A stretch of 64,000 nt of DNA from an uncultured Aquimarina sp. (GTDB lineage Bacteria; Bacteroidota; Bacteroidia; Flavobacteriales; Flavobacteriaceae): contig CANMFM010000006.1 in assembly GCA_947497175.1 (NCBI GenBank), forward strand, positions 1 through 64,000. The letters are read 5' to 3'. The position numbers and the translations under genes were made by a program. A model generated the notes under the pieces. The model ran no database searches, was not told the DNA's origin, and saw only the letters and a list, made by a program, of their open reading frames with translations. Positions within the stretch are counted from its first letter, which is position 1. Every line of letters starts with the position of its first letter. Positions 26,621-35,562 of this stretch are shown here, one piece after another.

Positions 26621-27502
26621 TTATGATTTGCAGTTAGCTAATAGTGTGTTTTTTATGGTTTTTCTGGAGGAAAATTCAATAAGAGTGAAGTCAATATAAT
26701 AAGTATATTTACTTTTTACTCTTGGCGTAGTTGGAGTGGCTTTTAATCTAATTTTGTAAAGATGGTTCTGGTATGTTTCTTTCCAAAAACTTCCAGGGTT
26801 TCGTGCTTTAGATCTTGGGTTCTTTATTGGGATTATAAACTTTTCAGTGTTTTTTCCTAGCTGTAGAATTCCATTTTCATTGTCCTTAAATCTTCCGAAA
26901 TACAGTCTTTCGTATGAAGTGTCCCCGGCGTTTACCATAAATAAACAATCGCATGCATTAATTTCTTCCCAAGTAAAATTTAGATCTTTAATCGAGAATT
27001 TCTCTACATACTTCGGGGCTTTTATCTCTGGTAATTTTGTGTCTGAGATATTACGCTTTTCAATAGATTTAAAAGTAATTTTGGTGGTTTTAAGAGTTTC
27101 CTCATCAATCTTTATGTTCGACGTTTTGATAAGAGTCAGAAGAGTATCGATTCTGGATTCGAAAACTACTTTGGTTTTTACGATTTTGACTGAATCAGAA
27201 ATGTTTTTAAAAGGTTCAATAAATTCTACTTTTTTAACCATAAGACTATCCTCCAGAAAAATTTTGTCTTGATCTGTTTCTGTACTAAAGTCCGGATATC
27301 CTTTTATCAACATTTCTTTATCAATAACTTCTTGAAGTTTTTGCGCGATTACTATGGCGTATGCTTCTTTTTTAGAGATCGTAGTGTTTTTCTCAAACAG
27401 TTCTGAATCTTCACTTCTTTGAATTTCAGCTTCTTTCGGCGCATTCTTTGAGCATCCAAAAAATACAATGACAAGTAAGCTGTACACTACATATGGCTTC
27501 AT
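26621..27502 (-). CDS. Hypothetical lipoprotein
   Basis: A 293-residue protein with a lipoprotein signal (MKPYVVYSLLVIVFFGC, Cys17). It is then charged and rich in Lys, Glu and Thr. A CDC pair lies near 185 (EINACDCLFMVNAGD), followed by beta-type segments to the end (KYTYYIDFTLIEFSS). I recognise no family. Its ATG overlaps the stop of the upstream membrane protein gene by four bases (ATGA), so the two are translated together and probably work together in the envelope. Confidence 0.8.
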   Translation of the reverse strand: MKPYVVYSLLVIVFFGCSKNAPKEAEIQRSEDSELFEKNTTISKKEAYAIVIAQKLQEVIDKEMLIKGYPDFSTETDQDKIFLEDSLMVKKVEFIEPFKNISDSVKIVKTKVVFESRIDTLLTLIKTSNIKIDEETLKTTKITFKSIEKRNISDTKLPEIKAPKYVEKFSIKDLNFTWEEINACDCLFMVNAGDTSYERLYFGRFKDNENGILQLGKNTEKFIIPIKNPRSKARNPGSFWKETYQNHLYKIRLKATPTTPRVKSKYTYYIDFTLIEFSSRKTIKNTLLANCKS

Positions 27503-28410
27503 GATTTTACTCTAAATTTTAGTTTTGTAATTTGTCCTTTTGATCTTATGGATTCTATAATTTCAATATTTTTGAGGTTTTGAGTTGGTGTTGTTAATAC
27601 ATTAATGAAATTTTCTTTACTGTATATTTCTATTCCTAATCCATATGGTAGTACTTGAAAAATAGTAACATCATCAGAAATCATTTTGGAAAGTTCTTCT
27701 CTTCTTTTTTTCCAATCTTCGACATTGCCATTGGCATAATAATGTAGCATTAAAGCATAATCATCTGTTTTAATTTTTAAATGTTCGTTGGTTTTTGAAG
27801 ATGCTATACGATAAATAGTATCCGTTTTATGGTAAGGGGATTGTATCACAAAATGAATATAATCATCTGGGGTTCTCCAGGAAAAACATCCGATACTATC
27901 GCTTTTTATTTTAAATGGAGATTCTCTGTCGTTAAGAATTGTGATATCAATGGGTGTTCTTGTGATGGGTTGATTTCGGTCTTGATCAATAAAGCAAAAG
28001 CTAAAGGTGTGGGGTGTTGGTATGAAAAAATACAGTATTAGCGCTAATAAAAAGCCGATAGATATAAACCAGAGCCATTTAGAAATTTTAAAAGAACTCT
28101 TTTTAGAACCCAAATTAGAATGCATAGATTTAAATTCATTCCAATGGGTATACCCACAATATTGGGATAATATATTTAAGATGTCGATACGTGGTAATTT
28201 TTCTGAAGAGTTTTTGAAATAACTATAAAATGATTTTTCGCTGATACTAGCTTTGGTTTCTTTTTGTAGATCCTCTTGAAACAGGATAATATCGTGTCCT
28301 TTCCATTTAGAAATATCAAAACTCGAAGCAGCATTATGTTTTAAAAACCGTTTTGCTACAGCTTTTTTAAGGAGATCGAATTGTATTTTGTCTTCAGATG
28401 TAATTTTTAT
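27499..28410 (-). CDS. Hypothetical single-pass membrane protein; start codon apparently ATA
   Basis: The safe part runs from the ATG at 28125 (208 residues) with one membrane segment (WLWFISIGFLLALILYFFIP). The frame stays open upstream to 28416, and those roughly 95 codons read like real protein (DKIQFDLLKKAVAKRFLKHN, PRIDILNILSQYCGYTHWNE). No ATG, GTG or TTG occurs in them. The codons at 28410-28402 read ATA-AAA-ATT, which would be MKI if the ATA were ATG. I therefore extend the gene to 28410 (about 303 residues) and infer an unusual start, a start-codon mutation or a sequence error. The N-terminal part looks like a cytoplasmic helical domain. Function unknown; cotranscribed with the lipoprotein. 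Confidence 0.65.
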   Translation of the reverse strand: MKITSEDKIQFDLLKKAVAKRFLKHNAASSFDISKWKGHDIILFQEDLQKETKASISEKSFYSYFKNSSEKLPRIDILNILSQYCGYTHWNEFKSMHSNLGSKKSSFKISKWLWFISIGFLLALILYFFIPTPHTFSFCFIDQDRNQPITRTPIDITILNDRESPFKIKSDSIGCFSWRTPDDYIHFVIQSPYHKTDTIYRIASSKTNEHLKIKTDDYALMLHYYANGNVEDWKKRREELSKMISDDVTIFQVLPYGLGIEIYSKENFINVLTTPTQNLKNIEIIESIRSKGQITKLKFRVKS

Positions 28411-28499
28411 AAATATTTAATAATAAGTTGATTGTGCTTTGTAAAGTAATTTACAATCATTTTACAAGGGGTATACTACCCAAAAAACGTACCTGTTGA

Positions 28500-28507
28500 T
28501 AGGTTTG
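28500..28507 (+). promoter_or_regulatory. -7 element (TAGGTTTG) for the DUF4349 gene
   Basis: TAGGTTTG fits TAnnTTTG and lies 31 bases before the ATG at 28539. I found no good -33 element at the usual distance. Confidence 0.5.
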
Positions 28508-28538
28508 CTTTCATAGTAACAAGATAAAAATAATAAAA

Positions 28539-29393
28539 ATGAAATCGAACAAATTAAAGGGTATAAAGTCAGTATTGTTAATGAGTATTTTGATTCTGGG
28601 TTGTTCTTGCTCAAAACAGGCAAATGATTCTAAGATGAAATCTGAAATTTTAATGTTGGACGAAACAGGAGAAACTCCTAGCCTTAATGCTTATCGTGAA
28701 CAGGAAGAAATAATTCAAAAAAAGAAAAATAGTAATATAAAGATTAAAATCATAAAAAATGCTACTGCCAGGATGAAGGTTAAAAGTGTAAAAGAAACAA
28801 CCCAACGGGCCAAGCAAATTGTAGCGGAGTACCAGGGGTATGTTTCTGATGAGCGTTACACAAATACGAATCATACCCAAGAAAATCGATTTACAATAAG
28901 AATACCTCAAAAGTATTTCGATACTGTAATTGAAAAAATATGCGAAAGCGCAGAATTCATGGATTACAAGAATATATCGACTATCGATGTAACCGAAGAA
29001 TATATTGATCTAAATGCACGATTAAAAACTAAACTGGAAGTAAAGCAGCGGTACGAGACTATTTTACGTACAAATGCTAAAACCGTGAAAGATATCTTGG
29101 CTACTGAAGAAAAACTAAATCAGATACAGGAAGAGATTGAAGCAGCTCAAGGTCGTTTAAGTTATCTAAGCTCTCAAGTCGTTTTTAGCACAATTCAACT
29201 AGATCTGTACGAGCTGGTCATTCCTAAGAAAATACCAGAGCACTATACTCCAGGTTTTTTAAATAGAGTTCAAGTTGGATTATCTTTTGGTTGGTCTTTG
29301 ATCGAGTATTTTGTTCTTGTATTGTTTTATATATGGCCATTCCTTATTTTAGGGATGTTGATTTTCGTATATTTTAAATGGATAAAAAAGTAA
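28539..29393 (+). CDS. DUF4349 lipoprotein with C-terminal membrane helix
   Basis: A 284-residue DUF4349 protein. The N-terminus has a lipoprotein-like signal (SVLLMSILILGCSC). The DUF4349 core runs from about 70 to 240: ENRFTIRIPQKYFDTVIEKI, VTEEYIDLNARLKTK, then a coiled coil (LNQIQEEIEAAQGRLSYLSSQ) and STIQLDLYE. A membrane helix pair closes the protein (SLIEYFVLVLFYIWPFLILGMLIFVYFKW). The family is often annotated as a membrane-associated sensor-like domain, but the role is not known. It ends 55 bases before the SprT-like start. Confidence 0.88.
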   Translation: MKSNKLKGIKSVLLMSILILGCSCSKQANDSKMKSEILMLDETGETPSLNAYREQEEIIQKKKNSNIKIKIIKNATARMKVKSVKETTQRAKQIVAEYQGYVSDERYTNTNHTQENRFTIRIPQKYFDTVIEKICESAEFMDYKNISTIDVTEEYIDLNARLKTKLEVKQRYETILRTNAKTVKDILATEEKLNQIQEEIEAAQGRLSYLSSQVVFSTIQLDLYELVIPKKIPEHYTPGFLNRVQVGLSFGWSLIEYFVLVLFYIWPFLILGMLIFVYFKWIKK

Positions 29394-29428
29394 AATAATG
29401 GGTTAAGTGCACCTTTATGATGTACACT

Positions 29429-29436
29429 TAATTTTG
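29429..29436 (+). promoter_or_regulatory. -7 element (TAATTTTG) of the SprT-like gene
   Basis: A perfect TAnnTTTG lies 12 bases before the GTG at 29449. With transcription starting about 7 bases downstream, the mRNA leader would be only a few bases long. This supports the GTG as the start rather than the in-frame GTG at 29407. Confidence 0.6.
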
Positions 29437-29448
29437 TATTTTGCGCAA

Positions 29449-30045
29449 GTGAAGCATATACTAGCTAGATACATACCCGAACGTGCTGTAGAACCTGCAT
29501 TTGACTTAATTGTAAAATGTAATGTACATCTTAAGATTGTTAACGAGCGAGTTACACGTCATGGTGATTACAGAAAAACAACCGACGGGAGACATCAAAT
29601 TACTGTTAATGCTTCACTTAATAAATACAGATTTCTTATTACATTAATCCATGAAATTGCGCATTTGGTTGCTTTTGAAAAATACGGGAGATATATAAAA
29701 CCACATGGCATAGAATGGAAAAGAACTTTTCAGCAATTAATGCTGCCGTATATAAATCCAGAAGTTTTTCCTTCTAAGTTATTGCCAGTTATTGCTCATC
29801 ATTTTAAAAATCCAAGAGCCAGTAGCGATACCGATGAAAAACTCTCCTTAGTACTCAAACAATATGACCCTGCCAACGATAAAAATTATATCTTTGAACT
29901 GCCTTTAGGAAGTACATTTAGGCTATATAACGGAAAGATTTTTAAAAAAGGTAATAAAAAGGTGAAACGATACGAATGTGTAGAATTAAGTACTGGTAGA
30001 ACGTATCTTTTTAATCCTAATGCCGAGGTCGAATTATTGAATTAA
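29449..30045 (+). CDS. SprT-like zinc metallopeptidase domain protein
   Basis: A protein of about 198 residues with a SprT-like domain. HEIAH carries the zinc-binding His pair and catalytic Glu, and KPHGIEWKRTFQ supplies a third His, as in SprT/Spartan relatives. Eukaryotic Spartan cleaves DNA-protein crosslinks; the bacterial role is not settled. The C-terminal half is a basic beta-type region (KKGNKKVKRYECVELSTGRTYLFNP). GTG at 29449 (MKHILARYIPE) is chosen as the start because a promoter element sits just before it. It is followed at once (2 bases) by manC. Confidence 0.85.
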   Translation: MKHILARYIPERAVEPAFDLIVKCNVHLKIVNERVTRHGDYRKTTDGRHQITVNASLNKYRFLITLIHEIAHLVAFEKYGRYIKPHGIEWKRTFQQLMLPYINPEVFPSKLLPVIAHHFKNPRASSDTDEKLSLVLKQYDPANDKNYIFELPLGSTFRLYNGKIFKKGNKKVKRYECVELSTGRTYLFNPNAEVELLN

Positions 30046-30047
30046 TT

Positions 30048-31124
30048 ATGAATAAAAATTATTATGCCATATTAATGGCCGGTGGAGTAGGATCCAGATT
30101 TTGGCCCGTGAGCACATCTGATTTCCCAAAGCAGTTTCATGATATGCTGGGTACAGGCCAAACCTTAATCCAATGTACGTTTTCTCGTTTAGCAAAAATA
30201 GTTCCTAAAGAAAATATTTTTGTACTCACCAATGAGAAATATAATGATTTAGTGCTTCAGCAATTACCAGAGGTTAAGCAAAGGCAAGTAGTTACAGAAC
30301 CTGCAATGCGTAATACTGCTCCGTGTATCTTATATGCAGCGATGAAAATTCAAAAAGAAAATTCAGATGCGGTAATGGTTGTTGCACCAAGTGATCATTG
30401 GATCGAGGATGAGAATGCTTTTGTCGAAAATTTACAACAAAGTTTTACGGCCTGTTCTCAAAACAATATTTTAATGACTCTTGGGATTCAGCCTACATTT
30501 GCTAACACTGGATATGGGTATATTCAATATAAAAAAGAGAATAATCCTATTAAAGAAGTAACCCAGTTTACCGAAAAGCCGAATTATGAAAAGGCTAAAG
30601 AATTTTTAAATGCAGGCAATTATTTATGGAACGCAGGAATTTTTATTTGGAGTGCAAATAGCATCATAAGTGCCTTTTCAGAATTTCAAAAAGAGATGAC
30701 CGATTTATTTGAAAAAGGATTGGATGTGTATAATACGGAAGAGGAAGAGGCTTTTATAGAAGCAAATTATGCCTTGGCCGAAAATATTTCTATTGATTAT
30801 GCTATTTTAGAAAAAGCTCAGAATGTGTATGTGCTTCCTGCGACATTCGACTGGAATGATCTTGGAACATGGGGCTCATTATATGATAAGCTGGATAAAA
30901 CAGACGCTGGCAACGCTGTGGTTAATGCTAAGGTTCTTGCACATGAAGCTAAAGGCAACATGATCAAAACTTCAAAGGATAAAATTGTAGTCGTAGATGG
31001 ATTAGAAGATTATATTATTGTAGACAAAGAAGATGTGCTTTTGATTTATCCTAAAAAGAAAGAACAAGATATTAAAGAAGTGCTTAAAAAAGTAAAAGAA
31101 ACATACGGAGAAAAATACGGATAA
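30048..31124 (+). CDS. Mannose-1-phosphate guanylyltransferase
   Basis: The enzyme makes GDP-mannose from mannose-1-phosphate and GTP for surface polysaccharides and glycoproteins. The nucleotide-binding signature MAGGVGSRFWPVSTSDFPKQF sits at the start (residues 10-29). AMRNTAPCILYA, VMVVAPSDHWI, TGYGYIQY, FTEKPNYEKA and NAGIFIW are all typical of the ManC nucleotidyltransferase part. At 358 residues it lacks the isomerase domain of bifunctional ManC/AlgA proteins. It starts 2 bases after the SprT-like gene and is followed after 5 bases by a DUF389 membrane protein. Confidence 0.94.
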   Translation: MNKNYYAILMAGGVGSRFWPVSTSDFPKQFHDMLGTGQTLIQCTFSRLAKIVPKENIFVLTNEKYNDLVLQQLPEVKQRQVVTEPAMRNTAPCILYAAMKIQKENSDAVMVVAPSDHWIEDENAFVENLQQSFTACSQNNILMTLGIQPTFANTGYGYIQYKKENNPIKEVTQFTEKPNYEKAKEFLNAGNYLWNAGIFIWSANSIISAFSEFQKEMTDLFEKGLDVYNTEEEEAFIEANYALAENISIDYAILEKAQNVYVLPATFDWNDLGTWGSLYDKLDKTDAGNAVVNAKVLAHEAKGNMIKTSKDKIVVVDGLEDYIIVDKEDVLLIYPKKKEQDIKEVLKKVKETYGEKYG

Positions 31125-31129
31125 AACCC

Positions 31130-32572
31130 ATGGAAGAAAATGCTAATCAACCACTTTCTCAAGAGCAGACAACCGAGTCTGTAAAAAGAGATGCAAAAGG
31201 CTTATTTTCGAGCATAAGTAAGTTTCTTAGAGAATTATTAAATATAAGATCAGAAACAGATAAAGATCAAACCATAGAGGATGTTAAAAATGATATTCCT
31301 TTTAAAGGTCACACTGCTTGGATTTTAATTTTTTCTGTCTTTGTTGCATCCATTGGTCTTAATGTAAGTTCTACAGCTGTGGTAATAGGTGCTATGTTAA
31401 TCTCACCATTAATGGGACCTATTGTGGGTGTTGGGTTAGCCATCGCAATTAACGATATTGATACCTTAAGAAGATCTTTGGTTAATTTGGGGGTAATGGT
31501 TGGTCTTAGTGTGCTGGCTGCGACCTTATACTTTTGGGCATCTCCTTTAACAGAATTAACCCCAGAACTTGAATCTAGAACGGCACCAACAATATTGGAT
31601 GTATTAGTAGCTGTTTTTGGAGGTTTGGCCCTTATTGTTGCTAAATCTAAAAAGGGAACAATGCCTAATGCCATAGCCGGAGTAGCAATTGCTACTGCAT
31701 TAATGCCTCCTTTATGTACAGTAGGGTATGGTATAGCAGAGTGGAAACTTGATTATGCTCTTGGAGCCTTATATCTATTTACTATTAATGCTATTTTTAT
31801 TGCTTTGTCTACCTTTATTGTATCAAAATTACTACGTTTTCCGATGCTTCGATATGCTAATTCAGCAAAAAGAAAACGAACAGCTCAATTAGCTTCATTA
31901 TTGGCAATATTAGTAATGATTCCGGCAAGTTATACATTTTATACGACGTTACAAGAGAGCAATGCCGGACGTGATTATTTCCATTTCTTAGAAGATGAAA
32001 TTAACTCCAATGAAAATCTGTATTTACGTAAAGATTTTTATAACTATAATGAAAGAACGATAAAGCTTTACTTTGATGGCGAAATCCCTGATGCCATAAC
32101 AAGTGATCTTAAAAATGAAATCAGAAAATATGATCATATTGCAGATTTTGAACTTACTATTAATGGTAACAAAGCCCGAGGGTTGGATCAAGTTTCCAAA
32201 GCATACGATCGCGCTATAGTTGAGCTAGATAGGATTGAAAAAGAAAATGATAAACTCTTAGATGAAATTGAAGATTTAAAGATACAGATAGCCGGATTAG
32301 AAACCAATCTTCGAGAAGCCAATAAAGTGGTTCCTGTAGAGGTTCTTCCATATTTCAGTATTTCTAAAGATGCTAAAATTCGTTTTCCTGATTTGGCAGA
32401 GCTAGGATATGGTGAGGTACTACGATCGAATTTCTTAAAGGTAGATACTGTAAAAGTAATTTTTCCCAAATGGAAATTTCAGGTATCTGATAGTTTAAAC
32501 GCTATTAGAGTTAATTCATTGCAAGAGTGGATTACTAAAGAGATGAAAGCAGACACCTTATATGTAGAGTAA
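31130..32572 (+). CDS. DUF389 integral membrane protein
   Basis: A 480-residue member of the DUF389 family (TIGR00341-like). Residues 60-275 hold about six membrane helices with the family's conserved VVIGAMLISPLMGPIVGVGLAIAIND, AVFGGLALIVAKSKKGTMPNAIAGVAIATALMPPL and GAxxLFTINAIFIAL segments. The C-terminal 200 residues are soluble with a coiled coil (VELDRIEKENDKLLDEIEDL). The transport or other function is not known. It follows manC by 5 bases. Confidence 0.92.
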   Translation: MEENANQPLSQEQTTESVKRDAKGLFSSISKFLRELLNIRSETDKDQTIEDVKNDIPFKGHTAWILIFSVFVASIGLNVSSTAVVIGAMLISPLMGPIVGVGLAIAINDIDTLRRSLVNLGVMVGLSVLAATLYFWASPLTELTPELESRTAPTILDVLVAVFGGLALIVAKSKKGTMPNAIAGVAIATALMPPLCTVGYGIAEWKLDYALGALYLFTINAIFIALSTFIVSKLLRFPMLRYANSAKRKRTAQLASLLAILVMIPASYTFYTTLQESNAGRDYFHFLEDEINSNENLYLRKDFYNYNERTIKLYFDGEIPDAITSDLKNEIRKYDHIADFELTINGNKARGLDQVSKAYDRAIVELDRIEKENDKLLDEIEDLKIQIAGLETNLREANKVVPVEVLPYFSISKDAKIRFPDLAELGYGEVLRSNFLKVDTVKVIFPKWKFQVSDSLNAIRVNSLQEWITKEMKADTLYVE

Positions 32573-32662
32573 ATCTGAAAGGCAATAGCATATCACTTAT
32601 TTTAAGTTTTCAAAGCATGGTAATTATGTCTTTTTCGTGCTTTTTTTAATAGAAGAGCATTC

Positions 32663-33259
32663 ATGAAAGAACTACAATTTCCGGTCAAATTTATTTTTAA
32701 CATCGCTACATTATCCAACGATTTTACCGCCAAAGATGCTAATGGTAAAACCTTTGCATATGTAAAACAGAAAATGTTTAAATTAAAAGAAGCTATTACC
32801 ATTTATGAAGATGAAACTAAAGCCAAAGTAAATTTTACAATTAAAGCAGATAGATGGATTGATTTTTCAGCCGCTTATAGCTTCTTTTATAGTAATGGTG
32901 AAGAAACTGGTAAAATTGCTCGAAAAGGATGGGCATCGCTTTGGAAAGCTGAATATGAACTTATTAATCAAAATCAACAACTTCAGTATCATATCAGAGA
33001 AGAGAATGGTTGGGTTAAAGTCTTAGATTCTTTATTAGGCCAAATTCCAATACTCAGTATTTTAACAGGGTATCTATTTAACCCCTCGTATAAGGTAACC
33101 AATTTGAATACTGACATGGTAGTTAGGCTTAGAAAAGAACCTTCATTTTTTGGTAGAAGATTTCAAATAACAAAACTAAAAGATATAGATGCAGACGATC
33201 AGGAAAGGATAATCCTTGGCCTAATGATGATGATTCTTTTAGAAAGACGCAGAGGGTAG
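32663..33259 (+). CDS. LURP-one/Tubby-like fold protein (tentative)
   Basis: A 198-residue protein without signal or clear membrane helix. It consists mainly of beta strands: DFTAKDANGKTFAYVKQKMFKLKEAITIYEDE, then RWIDFSAAYSFF, RKGWASLWKAEYEL, and a C-terminal SYKVTNLNTDMVVRLRKEPSFFGRRF. This strand pattern, with modifying phrases like D..G......K..F......I.ED, is that of the LURP-one-related/Scramblase-like fold. This is a tentative call from pattern only. The function in bacteria is unknown. It stands 90 bases after the DUF389 gene. Confidence 0.75.
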   Translation: MKELQFPVKFIFNIATLSNDFTAKDANGKTFAYVKQKMFKLKEAITIYEDETKAKVNFTIKADRWIDFSAAYSFFYSNGEETGKIARKGWASLWKAEYELINQNQQLQYHIREENGWVKVLDSLLGQIPILSILTGYLFNPSYKVTNLNTDMVVRLRKEPSFFGRRFQITKLKDIDADDQERIILGLMMMILLERRRG

Positions 33260-33313
33260 TACGGCTATAAATTATTGATAGATAAATAAATTAGATTTTA
33301 TAAAAAGTATCTT

Positions 33314-33913
33314 ATGAGAAGCAAAATGACGTTTGTATTGGTTTTTTGTATTACTTTATGGGGATATAGTCAACATAGTGACGCTATGAGATTACCTTAT
33401 GCACAAATCCCTGAAGCTCCTGATAAGTATACCTCAGGAAATATTATTTCGAGATTTATAGATGGACTAGGATATCGTTATTATTGGGCGACAAAGGATC
33501 TTGAAGAAAAAGACCTGCAGTTTTCTCCTTCGGAAGAATCGAGAACTACCTTAGAGGCCATAGAACATATTTATCATTTGTCAAAAGGTATTCTTAATGC
33601 TCCTCAAAACATACCAAATATTAGAAACGCTGATAAGCTTACTCTTTCTTTTGATGAACTCAGAAAACGAACGTTGCTTAATTTTAAAAATGCGAGCGAG
33701 TTATTTTCTGGCAAATCAGCAGAAGAAGTATCTACGTATAAGGTGATTTTTCAGTCTAAGGAAAAAACAAGAGCATTTCCATTTTGGAATATGGTAAATG
33801 GGCAACTATCAGATGCAATTTATCATGTCGGTCAGATTGTGTCATTTAGGCGTTCGTCTGGCAACCCCATTAACGCGAAGGTAAATGTATTTACAGGGCA
33901 AAATGGAAACTAA
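33314..33913 (+). CDS. Secreted DinB-like superfamily protein
   Basis: A 199-residue protein with a signal peptide (MRSKMTFVLVFCITLWGYSQ). The mature part looks like a DinB/YfiT four-helix metal-binding fold: FIDGLGYRYYWATKDLEEKDLQF, the His-containing TLEAIEHIYHLSKGIL, and the late DAIYHVGQIVSFRRSSGNPI, which matches the family's C-terminal metal His helix. Such proteins bind a divalent metal; some are thiol transferases, but a periplasmic one is of unknown role. It converges with the MlaF-like gene 36 bases away. Confidence 0.82.
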   Translation: MRSKMTFVLVFCITLWGYSQHSDAMRLPYAQIPEAPDKYTSGNIISRFIDGLGYRYYWATKDLEEKDLQFSPSEESRTTLEAIEHIYHLSKGILNAPQNIPNIRNADKLTLSFDELRKRTLLNFKNASELFSGKSAEEVSTYKVIFQSKEKTRAFPFWNMVNGQLSDAIYHVGQIVSFRRSSGNPINAKVNVFTGQNGN

Positions 33914-33949
33914 TTAATTGCCTATTCTCTTGTATTAGAAAAAGATTGC

Positions 33950-34714
33950 TTATAATCCCTTTAGCTGTGCATCGCGTACCTTCTTGAATAGGTTCGAAGA
34001 ATATACAAATTCGGTTACAGCCTCGTTGTCGGTCTTAAAGATTTGAGTCTTATCACCTTCCCATTCTAAATGGCCATTTTTAAGAAAAACAATTTTTTCT
34101 CCGATTTCCATAACAGAATTCATATCATGAGTATTGATTACCGTAGTAATATCATACTCATCTGTAATTTCTTGAATTAAATTATCAATTACAATTGCCG
34201 TTTTAGGATCAAGTCCGGAATTTGGTTCGTCACAAAACAAATATTTAGGTTGCGTAACTATTGCGCGTGCTATGGCTACACGTTTTTGCATCCCGCCACT
34301 TATTTCAGAAGGTAGCTTGTCGTTTGCATTTTCTAAATTCACTCTATCCAGAACAGTATGTACTCTGTCTAACATTTCATCTTTCTTCTGTTTCGTAAAC
34401 ATTTTAAGAGGAAACATCACATTTTCTTCTACAGTCATCGAATCGAACAAGGCACTTCCCTGAAAAACCATACCCATCTGTTCTCTAAGCTCTCTTTGCT
34501 GTTGTTCATTCAGTTCAGAATAGGTAGCCCCATCGTAACAAATAGAGCCTTCCTCTGGTGTAAATAATCCAAGCATACACTTAAGGAAGACAGTCTTTCC
34601 GCTACCGCTGGTACCAATAATTAAATTGGTTTTACCGCGGTGAAAAGTGGTTGTTATACCTTTCAGAATAGCTTCTCCATTAAAACCTTTATGTAGATTT
34701 GTAACTTCTATCAT
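33950..34714 (-). CDS. ABC transporter ATP-binding protein, MlaF type
   Basis: A 254-residue ATPase of the MlaEF phospholipid transporter. Walker A (GTSGSGKTVF), the Q-loop (GMVFQGSALFDSMTVEENV), the signature (ISGGMQKRVAIARA), Walker B (YLFCDEPNSGLDP) and H-loop (INTHDMNSV) are complete. The FQGSALFDS and DEPNSGLDP forms are typical of the Mla/Ttg2A group. Its ATG overlaps the stop of the permease gene by one base, so the two subunits are translationally coupled. An MCE-domain partner is not nearby. Confidence 0.93.
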   Translation of the reverse strand: MIEVTNLHKGFNGEAILKGITTTFHRGKTNLIIGTSGSGKTVFLKCMLGLFTPEEGSICYDGATYSELNEQQQRELREQMGMVFQGSALFDSMTVEENVMFPLKMFTKQKKDEMLDRVHTVLDRVNLENANDKLPSEISGGMQKRVAIARAIVTQPKYLFCDEPNSGLDPKTAIVIDNLIQEITDEYDITTVINTHDMNSVMEIGEKIVFLKNGHLEWEGDKTQIFKTDNEAVTEFVYSSNLFKKVRDAQLKGL

Positions 34715-35451
34715 TAGCTTAATAATAGTTGAGTGAGTATATAATTAGAGATGATAATGACCACAGTAGTCCAGACAAAGGCAGATGTACTGGCTTTACC
34801 AACTTCGAGTGCTCCCCCTCTCATGTAATATCCATGAAAAGATGGTATAGTAGCTAATAAAAATGCAAATAAAAAGGTTTTTATAAAAGCATAAGTAAGG
34901 TGATACGGGATAAATTCTTCTCGTAAGCCGGTCAAGAAATCAGTGCTAGACACAAATCCTCCATACACACCAGCGACATAAGCTCCGAATATTCCTGTAA
35001 ACATAGCTATAGCAATTACAAAAGGATACGTAAACATGGCTATAATTTTAGGAAACACTAAATAGTTTAGAGAATTGATACCCATAACCTCCAAAGCATC
35101 AATCTGCTCTGTTACTCTCATAGTGCCAATGCTAGAGGTAATAAATGACCCTACTTTACCCGCCATAATTACAGAAATGAATGTGGGGGCAAACTCTAGA
35201 ATAACCGATTGTCTCGAAGCAAAAGCAATTAATTTTTTGGGTATCAAAGGGTTGGTGAGATTTAAAGCCGTTTGAATGGCTACCACGGCCCCTATGAAAA
35301 ATGCTAGAAATACTGTAATTCCTAATGACCCTATAATTAAGTCATCAATTTCTTTAAATATAAGATTCCGTAAAACTGAGCCTTTAGTCATTCGACTAAA
35401 AACGCCCTTTAGCATTAAAAAATAACGACCAATATCGTCTAAGTAAAACAT
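34714..35451 (-). CDS. MlaE-family ABC permease
   Basis: A 245-residue inner membrane permease for lipid transport between the membranes. It shows the MlaE signature: VFLAFFIGAVVAIQTALNL, EFAPTFISVIMAGKVGSFITSSIGTMRVTEQIDALEVMGINSLNYLVFPKI, and about five membrane helices. The AGRxG-like loop reads MAGKVG here. It lies just upstream of and overlaps the ATPase gene. The MlaD/MCE and MlaC/MlaB partners are not in this window and must be elsewhere if used. Confidence 0.93.
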   Translation of the reverse strand: MFYLDDIGRYFLMLKGVFSRMTKGSVLRNLIFKEIDDLIIGSLGITVFLAFFIGAVVAIQTALNLTNPLIPKKLIAFASRQSVILEFAPTFISVIMAGKVGSFITSSIGTMRVTEQIDALEVMGINSLNYLVFPKIIAMFTYPFVIAIAMFTGIFGAYVAGVYGGFVSSTDFLTGLREEFIPYHLTYAFIKTFLFAFLLATIPSFHGYYMRGGALEVGKASTSAFVWTTVVIIISNYILTQLLLS

Positions 35452-35537
35452 TCCTTAAAATTAGAAAGGCTAAAATAGAAAAAAAAATAGCCATAACATT
35501 TAAGCTTGCATTAAAGTTTTACATTTGCACAAATAGT

Positions 35538-35545
35538 TATTTTTG
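35538..35545 (+). promoter_or_regulatory. -7 element (TATTTTTG) for the phosphatase gene
   Basis: TATTTTTG fits TAnnTTTG and lies 17 bases before the ATG at 35563, giving a very short leader. Confidence 0.55.
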
Positions 35546-35562
35546 CAAAAAATAAAAAAGTA

